Assembly: GCA_937960895.1 (NCBI GenBank)
Contig: CALCJD010000089.1
Span: forward strand, 1 to 38,421
DNA: 38,421 bases
Reading direction: 5' to 3'
Origin: an uncultured Spartobacteria bacterium
GTDB lineage: Bacteria; Verrucomicrobiota; Verrucomicrobiia; Chthoniobacterales; Terrimicrobiaceae
The notes under the pieces are model-generated. The model saw nothing but the letters and a program-made list of their open reading frames with translations. It had not been told where the DNA came from and did not search any database. Made by a program: the position numbers and the translations under genes. Below are positions 32,120 to 38,421 of the stretch, in pieces. Position 1 is the stretch's first letter. Every line of letters starts with the position of its first letter.

Positions 32120-34284
32120 TACCAGTCCTTCAAAGTATCTTCCATTTGCTGTCTTTGCATCAGTCGCACACGTTCCTCTTCGCCGCGCAGGGAATTTAGC
32201 AGCTGCAGGGCCTGGGCGGCGGTCATTTCTCCCTCCTTCTCCTCGGCCTCCGCCTCCTGCTGGCCGCCTTCCGACGCCGGCTGCGGTTCCTGATTCGCCT
32301 TCAGCTCGCCCTCCTTCTTCTCACCCGGGGTGGGCTCGGGAGCGGGCTGTTTTTCGTCCTTGCGATTCTGCGGCTGGGGCCGGGACGACTGAGGCTGATT
32401 GTCCTTCTCGTCTCCCTGTTGGGGATCCGACTCGCCGGAGTCCTTCTGCCGGTCCTCCTTGTTCTGATCCTTGTTCCGGTCGTTCTTGCCCTGATCGTCC
32501 CTGTTCTCTTCGTCCTTCTTTTCCTCGTCCTTCTTGTTTTCGTCGTTTTTGTTTTCGTCCTTGTTCTGCTGGTCAGGCTGACCCTGCCGGCCGCCGTCCT
32601 GCTTTTGATCCTCGGACTTCTGCTGGTCCTGGTCGTTTTTGGCCTGATCCTGGTTCTGTTGCTGCTGTTGATCGTTCTGATCCTGCTTTTGCTGATCGTC
32701 CTTGTTCTGCTGGTTCTGCGGTTGCTGCTGCTGGTTTTGCTGTTGGTCCTGATTCTGTTGATCCTGGTTTTGCTGCTGATCCTGCTGTTGTTGCTGGTCC
32801 TGTTTCTGTTCCTCCTTCTCCAGCTCCTCGAGCATCTTTTTCACGATTTCGCGATTTTCCTCGGCGCGCTTGTTTTTCGGCTGGATGGTGAGCGCCTCGG
32901 TGTAGTGCTGGATGGCGTTTTTCCAGTCGGCCTTCTTTTCCTCCTTGTTCCGGGCCGCCTCGCCGCGACGCACCAGGGCATTGCCGAGGTTGTAGGAAGC
33001 GTCCTCGCGAAGTTTTTTGTCCTCGGCCAGGAGGGCCTTGGTGAAATGTTCGACGGCTTTGCCGTAGTCGCCGAGTTTGTAGGATGCGGTGCCGGCGTCA
33101 TATTGCAGTTTTGGGGAATCGGGGGAGGCCTTGAGGCGGTTCTCAAAATCCTGCATGGCCTTCTGGTAATCGCCCGCCAGGTAGGCGTCGTAGCCCGTGC
33201 CGGCGAAGACCGGAGGGAGGGAAAGCAGCACCAGGGCCGCGGCCGCGGCTGCGGTCGGCCGGCGCGGCGGCGCCGCCGTCCTGCGGCGATCCCCGAGGAC
33301 CATCCAGAGTACAAGGAGGGCCGTGGCCAGGCCCAGGGGCCACTGATAGCGTTCGATGGGCTGACGCGAGGTCATTTCCCCGGTTTCCCTCATTTCCATG
33401 GGCAGGATGCCCTTTTCGAAGATGATGCGCGCCACGTCCGCGCTGAGGGGTTCGTAAAATCCCCCGCTGGCCTCGGCGATCTCCCGCAGGCGGGTTTCAT
33501 CAAGGCGGCTGTGGACCGGCTTGCCGCTGGAATCGCGGACAAAATCCGTTCCGCCGTCGTCGCGTTTCAGGGGAATCAGGGAACCCTCGCTCGAGCCGAT
33601 GCCCACGGTGAAGATCCGCACGCCCTCGGCGGCGGCCTTTTTCGCCGCCGCGATGCCGTCGGCGTCCAGCTCCTCGCCGTCCGTCAGGATCACCAGGGCC
33701 CGGGTCTGGCCCTCACCCTTGCCGAACGCCTCCAGCGCGTCGCGAATGGCGGCGGCGATGTTGGTGCCGCCCTTCGGAATCACGTTGGTGTCGAGTTCGT
33801 CGAGGGATTGGAGCACCGCGTTTTGATCCAGGGTGAGTGGCGCCTGCAGGAAGGCCGACCCGGCAAAGGCGACCAGACCCACGCGGTCACCCTGCACGAG
33901 GCGCAGCAGATCCTGCGCGACGAGCTTGGCCCGGGCAAGGCGTGTGGGGGCGACATCGGTGGCCAGCATGCTGCGCGAGGTGTCCACCGCGATGATGACA
34001 TCGCGTCCGCGTTGTTTGACCTCCCGCTCGATATATCCCCACTGCGGGCGGGCCAGTGCGAGGATGGCCAGAGCCATCACCAGCAGAAGAAGAACGGCCT
34101 TGAACAACCGGCGCCCGCGGCTGACGGCGCCCGCCAGTTGCGAGCGAAGGCGCGGGGCCACCACCTTGGCAATGAGGGCGTCATTCCGCTTCCACGCCCA
34201 GGCGTACAGCCCGGCCACCGCCGGCAGAAGCACCAGGGCGAAAAACCACGCGGGAGAGGCGAAAGTCAGGGAAGTCGTTTCCAT
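32119..34284 (-). CDS. BatB-BatC fusion: VWA membrane protein with TPRs and Q/N/D/K-rich tail
   Basis: A 721-residue protein that joins two usually separate genes. Residues 1-335 are BatB: N-terminal helices (13-31, 62-80), a VWA domain with an intact MIDAS (D101, S103, S105 in DTSRSM; T174 in GGTN; D202 in TDGEE), and a third helix (316-331). After an RRR segment a second signal-like helix (346-361) starts the BatC part, with TPRs at about 363-475 (YDAYLAGDYQKAMQDFENRL onward). Residues 491-650 are an extreme Q/D/N/K/E tract. The last 35 residues (MTAAQALQLLNSLRGEEERV) match the conserved BatC end. The start lies 19 bp inside batA. The architecture places TPR and tail in the periplasm. Fusion by frameshift error is unlikely since the joint is in frame with a long linker. 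Confidence 0.88.
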   Translation of the reverse strand: METTSLTFASPAWFFALVLLPAVAGLYAWAWKRNDALIAKVVAPRLRSQLAGAVSRGRRLFKAVLLLLVMALAILALARPQWGYIEREVKQRGRDVIIAVDTSRSMLATDVAPTRLARAKLVAQDLLRLVQGDRVGLVAFAGSAFLQAPLTLDQNAVLQSLDELDTNVIPKGGTNIAAAIRDALEAFGKGEGQTRALVILTDGEELDADGIAAAKKAAAEGVRIFTVGIGSSEGSLIPLKRDDGGTDFVRDSSGKPVHSRLDETRLREIAEASGGFYEPLSADVARIIFEKGILPMEMRETGEMTSRQPIERYQWPLGLATALLVLWMVLGDRRRTAAPPRRPTAAAAAALVLLSLPPVFAGTGYDAYLAGDYQKAMQDFENRLKASPDSPKLQYDAGTASYKLGDYGKAVEHFTKALLAEDKKLREDASYNLGNALVRRGEAARNKEEKKADWKNAIQHYTEALTIQPKNKRAEENREIVKKMLEELEKEEQKQDQQQQQDQQQNQDQQNQDQQQNQQQQPQNQQNKDDQQKQDQNDQQQQQNQDQAKNDQDQQKSEDQKQDGGRQGQPDQQNKDENKNDENKKDEEKKDEENRDDQGKNDRNKDQNKEDRQKDSGESDPQQGDEKDNQPQSSRPQPQNRKDEKQPAPEPTPGEKKEGELKANQEPQPASEGGQQEAEAEEKEGEMTAAQALQLLNSLRGEEERVRLMQRQQMEDTLKDW
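32335..32814 (-). repeat. Low-complexity Q/N/D/K/E coding tract in batB-C
   Basis: About 160 codons dominated by CAG/CAA, AAC/AAT, GAC/GAT, AAA/AAG and GAA/GAG. The first half is rich in QQQ, QDQ and QNQ, the second half in KDE, NKD and EKK. The plus strand shows the mirror image as long CTG/TTC/GTC runs. It should be disordered, hydrophilic and prone to replication slippage, so length variation between strains is expected. Confidence 0.9.
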
Positions 34285-35288
34285 ACGGTTTGGGAAAGAA
34301 GGGCTTCGAGACCCAGCAAACTGAAACCGGCCGCCAGAAACCACTGGAACAGATCGCGGTAGTCGGCGGTCTTCTGCACCTCGATCTTGGTCTTTTCGAG
34401 CTTGTCGATCTCGTTGAAGGTTTTCTCCAGCGCACCGGTGTCGCCGGCGTAGAAATACTGGCCCTTGGTGATCGCGGCGATCTGCTTGAGGTTTTCCTCG
34501 TCGAACTGCATCTCGACGTTGCGGTACACCGTGCGCCCCCACGGATCTTGGAAGGGGAACGGCACCGCGCGGCCGTTGGTGCCGGCGCCGATGGTATAGA
34601 TCCGGATTCCCAGCGCCTTGGCGGCCTCCGCGGCGGTGAGCGGTGTCACCCGCCCAGCATTGTTGTCGCCGTCACTCAGCAGCACGATCAGCTTTGTCTT
34701 GGTGGTCTTGTCCTTGAAACGGTTGGCGGCGGCGGCCGTGGCCGAGCCGATGGCCGTGCCGTCCTCCACCAGGCCGATCCGCAGGCGGTCGAGGTTCTTG
34801 ATGAGCCAGTCGTGGTCCAAGGTGAGCGGACTCACCAAATACGGACGGCCGGCGAAGGCCATGATGCCGATGCGGTCATTGGGGCGCTGACGGATGAAGC
34901 GTTCGGTCACCTGCTTGACCGCCTCGAGGCGGTTCGCCCGCTGGTTGCCGATCGTGAAATCCTCGGCGAGCATCGAGCGGGAAACGTCGAGCACCAGCAT
35001 GATGTCCACGCCGCTGGCCTCCACCCGCGTGAGCGTGCGTCCCAGTTGCGGACGGGCCAGCGCGACAATGAAGGCGGCCAGGGCCAGGTGGGCCAGAAGG
35101 GCCAGAAGGGCGCCGGCGCGGGAACGGGTGCGCTGACCGAGTTTGGCCAGCGTGGACGTGGTCGAGAAGGTGATTCCCGCCGTGCCGCCGAACCGGCCCT
35201 TGAGAATGGCCAGCACCGGCAGAAGCAGCAGCAGAAGCAGCACCCAGGGATGGGCAAAGCTGAAACCGTAGGGCAGGGAAGCAATCAT
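34266..35288 (-). CDS. batA: BatA VWA membrane protein
   Basis: A 340-residue aerotolerance-type membrane protein with a VWA domain. Helices lie at about 12-29 and 58-77, with HPWVLLLLLLLPVLA typical of the BatA N-terminus, and a C-terminal helix at about 311-330. The MIDAS motif is intact (D101, S103, S105 in DVSRSM; an aspartate in LLSDGDNNAG). BatA and BatB are thought to bind partner proteins through metal ions, with MoxR as the ATP-driven chaperone. The start overlaps the DUF4381 stop (ATGA) and the end overlaps batB-C by 19 bp. Confidence 0.92.
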   Translation of the reverse strand: MIASLPYGFSFAHPWVLLLLLLLPVLAILKGRFGGTAGITFSTTSTLAKLGQRTRSRAGALLALLAHLALAAFIVALARPQLGRTLTRVEASGVDIMLVLDVSRSMLAEDFTIGNQRANRLEAVKQVTERFIRQRPNDRIGIMAFAGRPYLVSPLTLDHDWLIKNLDRLRIGLVEDGTAIGSATAAAANRFKDKTTKTKLIVLLSDGDNNAGRVTPLTAAEAAKALGIRIYTIGAGTNGRAVPFPFQDPWGRTVYRNVEMQFDEENLKQIAAITKGQYFYAGDTGALEKTFNEIDKLEKTKIEVQKTADYRDLFQWFLAAGFSLLGLEALLSQTVWKRLP

Positions 35289-35805
35289 TGGACGGAAACG
35301 GCTGGAGCCTGTTCGCCACGCACCAGACGGTCGGCGATCGAAAGCAGGGTTTGAATTTCCTCCGCGCCGGCGGATTGCCGGGCGTATTTGAGCAGGTCGA
35401 CGGACTCGAGAAACTCCGCCAGGGCGGCTTTTTCATTGTCCGAGAAAACGGCGTTGTCGCGCAGGGTCTCCAGAAATTCGATCGACGTGCGGGTGACGGC
35501 ATCGAGGCCGAACTGGTCGCGAATGTAGGAGCGGAGCGCATCGGACACCCTCACGCCGAAGGCATACGGATCGGCCTCCCCGCCCAGACGGCGGAGATCC
35601 TCGAGAACGGCCAGGGCGCGTTCCCGTGGCGTAAGCGGACGCGGCCGGCGGGCGCGGCGCACCAGCCAGATGATGAGCCCGACCAGCAGAAGCAGGCCGA
35701 CGGCGGCGGCCACGATCATCCACACCGGATAGGGAAACAGCCAGACCGGTCCTTCGATGTCGTGGATCGGCGCCGGGGTGGCCTGGGGTTGGAGTTGCGG
35801 AGGCA

Positions 35806-35806
<1 letters not shown>
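35285..35806 (-). CDS. DUF4381-like membrane protein of the Bat operon
   Basis: A 173-residue protein with a short Pro/Gln-rich periplasmic N-terminus, one membrane helix (about 28-49, MIVAAAVGLLLLVGLIIWLV), a basic cytoplasmic flank (RRARRPRP) and a helical domain containing LRSYIRDQFGLDAVTRTSIEFLE. DUF4381 genes are routinely found between DUF58 and batA genes, as here. The start shares one base with the DUF58 stop (TGATG) and the stop overlaps the batA start. Its molecular role is unknown; it may link MoxR or DUF58 protein to the membrane complex. Confidence 0.82.
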
Positions 35807-36690
<884 letters not shown>

Positions 36691-36768
36691 GGCTGGGAAA
36701 GTTTGGGGTTGGGAATCGGGTTCGCGGAGGCGCCGCGGAATAGGCGGCGCGCTCCCTTGTCCCCGACC

Positions 36769-37758
36769 TCAGGGCACCGGCAGGCCCGCGAAGATTTTTT
36801 CCACGATGGCCTCGCTGGTGACGGATTCCGCCTCGGCCTCGTAGGTCACGCCGATCCGGTGACGCAGCACATCCAGACCGATCGACTTCACGTCCTGCGG
36901 TGTCACATAACCGCGACCGGCAATGAAGGCCTGGGCCTTGGCGGCCAGGGTGAGGAAGATGGTCGCGCGCGGCGAGGCGCCGTAGCGGATCAATCCGTCC
37001 AGCTTGAGCTTGTAGGCGGCGGGATCGCGGGTCGCCCACACGATGTTGACGATGTAGTCCTTCACGCGATCGTCGACATAGATGGAATTCACGACGCTGC
37101 GGGCGTGGATGATTTCCTCCGGCGACACGATCTGCTGCACTTCGAGCTGCGGGGCGGAGGTGGCCATGGCATCAAGAATGTCCCGCTCCTCCTCGCGCGT
37201 CGGATAACCGACATGCACCTTGAGCATGAAACGGTCGAGCTGCGCCTCGGGCAGCTGATAGGTGCCCTCCTGCTCGATGGGATTCTGCGTGGCCAGCACC
37301 AGGAAGGGATCCGGCAGCGGATACGTGGTGTCGCCAATCGTCACCTGTCGCTCCTGCATGGCCTCAAGCAGCGCGCTCTGCACCTTGGCGGGGGCACGGT
37401 TGATTTCGTCCGCGAGAATCAGATTGGAAAAAATCGGCCCGAGCTTCGTGGTGAACTCACCGTCCCGCGGATTGTAAATGAGCGTGCCAATGAGGTCGGC
37501 GGGCAGCAAATCCGGCGTGAACTGCAGCCGCTGAAACCCCGTGCGAATGCAGGAGGCGAGCGTGCGCACCGTCAGCGTCTTCGCCAGACCGGGAACACCC
37601 TCCAGCAAAACGTGTCCATTGCAAAGCAGCCCAGTCACCAGACGGTGCACGAGCTTTTTCTGTCCCACAACGACTTTGCTGACTTCCGAAATCAAAGGGT
37701 CAACCCACTGGCGGGCTTCCTGAACCTGGCTGTTGATTTGTTGGGCGAGGACACTCAT
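36769..37758 (-). CDS. moxR: MoxR family AAA+ ATPase
   Basis: A 329-residue AAA+ ATPase of the MoxR (MRP) subfamily, a chaperone for VWA-containing complexes. Walker A is GVPGLAKT (54-61), Walker B is LILADE (113-118), sensor 1 is ATQNP (156-160), and GASPRATIFL is the sensor 2/arginine region. PVLLEG-type entry and the QLPEAQLDRF segment are typical. Length and all motifs are complete. The start at MSVLAQQIN removes 23 non-conserved residues of the longer open frame. It should be the first conserved gene of the Bat operon; a small membrane-protein gene lies 78 bp upstream on the same strand. Confidence 0.95.
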   Translation of the reverse strand: MSVLAQQINSQVQEARQWVDPLISEVSKVVVGQKKLVHRLVTGLLCNGHVLLEGVPGLAKTLTVRTLASCIRTGFQRLQFTPDLLPADLIGTLIYNPRDGEFTTKLGPIFSNLILADEINRAPAKVQSALLEAMQERQVTIGDTTYPLPDPFLVLATQNPIEQEGTYQLPEAQLDRFMLKVHVGYPTREEERDILDAMATSAPQLEVQQIVSPEEIIHARSVVNSIYVDDRVKDYIVNIVWATRDPAAYKLKLDGLIRYGASPRATIFLTLAAKAQAFIAGRGYVTPQDVKSIGLDVLRHRIGVTYEAEAESVTSEAIVEKIFAGLPVP

Positions 37759-37836
37759 GGATTTAGGGTGGAATGAATTGACAATGTATTTACAAATCTC
37801 AGACAGCGCACCCGGTGGCGCGTTCAAAAGTTTTTT

Positions 37837-38205
37837 TCAGTTCTCCAAATACGGTCCCACATCGAAAGTATCGCCGATCTTGATGGCATCGTATTGATCC
37901 TTCGTCTTGATCTCGACGTAATAGGGTTTCTTGGTTCCGTCGGGCTGGGGCACTTCGACGGTGAGCAGGTAAATCCCGTCCCTTTCGCGCGCGGTGACCG
38001 ACCCCTTTCGCCCCAGCGTAATCTGCGTCTCCGGCTGCGGCGTGAATTCCTTGGCCACCACGATACCCCGCATGCGGGCGTCCGAAATGCCGCGTCCACT
38101 CTGAAAGACCGCGAAGAAAATGAAGCCGAGCACAAAGAGTGCGATCAGAACGGCGGTGACAATGACACGGGGCGGGGTTTTCGGTTTGATGACTCGGGGA
38201 TCCAT
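37837..38205 (-). CDS. Small single-pass membrane protein of unknown function
   Basis: A 122-residue protein with a basic N-terminus, one membrane helix (about 14-34, VIVTAVLIALFVLGFIFFAVF) and a periplasmic beta-rich domain of about 85 residues (GIVVAKEFTPQPETQITLG, then YYVEIKTKDQYDAIKIGDTFDVGPYLEN). I recognise no family; a DUF from PVC bacteria is possible. The IKIGDTFDVG ending resembles the last strand of small OB- or SH3-like folds. It is the first gene of the minus-strand Bat run, 78 bp ahead of moxR, and is divergent from the partial gene at the right edge. Confidence 0.7.
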   Translation of the reverse strand: MDPRVIKPKTPPRVIVTAVLIALFVLGFIFFAVFQSGRGISDARMRGIVVAKEFTPQPETQITLGRKGSVTARERDGIYLLTVEVPQPDGTKKPYYVEIKTKDQYDAIKIGDTFDVGPYLEN

Positions 38206-38380
38206 GCCCCCAGCCTAGGAAAAATCGCCTCCGAAATCGAACCAAATCCGCAATTGTTGCATAAATGTCGGAGCAGGCAAAAAGGCGCCCGGTTCCGAGG
38301 GAAGGTCCGATTTTGCCCGCTTTCGCGTCTCTTAAATGCAAAAGAATTGCAATTTGACGGCATTCCCGCATTTTTCCTGC
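38206..38380. promoter_or_regulatory. Divergent intergenic region at the head of the Bat cluster
   Basis: This 175-bp AT-richer gap separates two divergent starts, so it should contain promoters for both. The 8-mer TTGCAATT occurs at 38347-38354 and again at 38388-38395 (just inside the right-hand ORF). A related inverted repeat, GCAA-TTG-TTGC, lies at 38251-38261. These may be operator half-sites. No -35/-10 pair is convincing. Confidence 0.35.
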
Positions 38381-38421
38381 ATGAAATTTGCAATTGCCGT
38401 CCTGCTTCTGATGGGAATGAC
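38381..38421 (+). CDS. Truncated ORF with signal-peptide-like start
   Basis: An ATG opens a frame reading MKFAIAVLLLMGM before the window ends. A basic residue followed by a hydrophobic stretch is the pattern of an exported protein. Only 13 codons are visible, so the identity cannot be judged. Its divergent placement from the Bat cluster and the AT-rich gap before it support a real start. Confidence 0.4.
   Translation, partial: MKFAIAVLLLMGM

Noticed and set aside
32335..32814. CRISPR or tandem DNA repeat array
   Set aside because: The periodicity comes from a codon-biased Q/D/N/K tract; there are no conserved repeats separated by unique spacers.
32419..34362. Plus-strand 647-aa frame beginning with a long Leu/Val-rich stretch
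   Set aside because: The apparent membrane segments are the antisense of the Q/N/D/K/E-rich tract of batB-C, not a transporter.

Overview
The window looks like chromosomal DNA of a high-GC, Gram-negative bacterium, most likely from the Planctomycetes-Verrucomicrobia-Chlamydiae group and probably a Verrucomicrobiota member. This is inferred from the gene mix: lipid A genes using LpxI, a MoxR/Bat operon, a TMTC-like glycosyltransferase carrying TPRs, and several DUF families. No taxonomic marker or database search was available. Shine-Dalgarno motifs are mostly absent, so starts were chosen by homology, signal peptides and 1-19 bp overlaps between genes. I see no phage, CRISPR array, transposase or insertion sequence.

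Layout. 1-622: lower-GC intergenic DNA. 623-2587 (+): membrane glycosyltransferase with TPRs, convergent with gdhA (2620-3960, -). 4046-7855 (-): a tight operon of alpha/beta hydrolase, M48 protease and RlmI-like methyltransferase, preceded by a tRNA with a CAU anticodon that resembles tRNA-Ile2. 8183-9744 (+): glnB, uppP and a DUF6941-like gene. 9774-11396: divergent metallo-beta-lactamase-fold and M23 peptidase genes. 11445-16851 (+): lpxI, Gfo/Idh oxidoreductase, lpxB, class III adenylate cyclase, HIT protein and ybjQ, mostly overlapping by 4 bp. A hairpin separates this run from a long minus-strand stretch (27169 down to 16910). In transcription order that stretch is UbiA-type prenyltransferase, PgpA fusion, rfbG, RmlC-like epimerase, GT-C-like membrane protein, lipoprotein, MECR-type enoyl reductase, secreted beta-sandwich protein, hisS and aspS. 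27327-28085 (+) is birA, whose 3' end overlaps a convergent DUF6580-like gene. 28712-38205 (-) is a moxR/DUF58/DUF4381/batA/batB-C/batD/batE/DUF3108 cluster. A truncated signal-peptide ORF begins at the right edge.

How the genes work together. Much of the window concerns the envelope: lipid A assembly (LpxI, LpxB), undecaprenyl phosphate recycling (UppP), wall turnover (M23), lipid-linked or nucleotide sugar chemistry (UbiA, PgpA fusion, RfbG, epimerase, GT-C proteins) and the MoxR-Bat system, which assembles VWA proteins at the inner membrane. Nitrogen control (PII, GdhA), cAMP signalling and translation genes are interspersed. The most unusual elements are the UbiA/PgpA-fusion pair with an unrecognised N-terminal domain, the BatB-BatC fusion with a 160-residue Q/N/D/K/E-rich tract, and the coupling of lipid A genes to a sensor adenylate cyclase.
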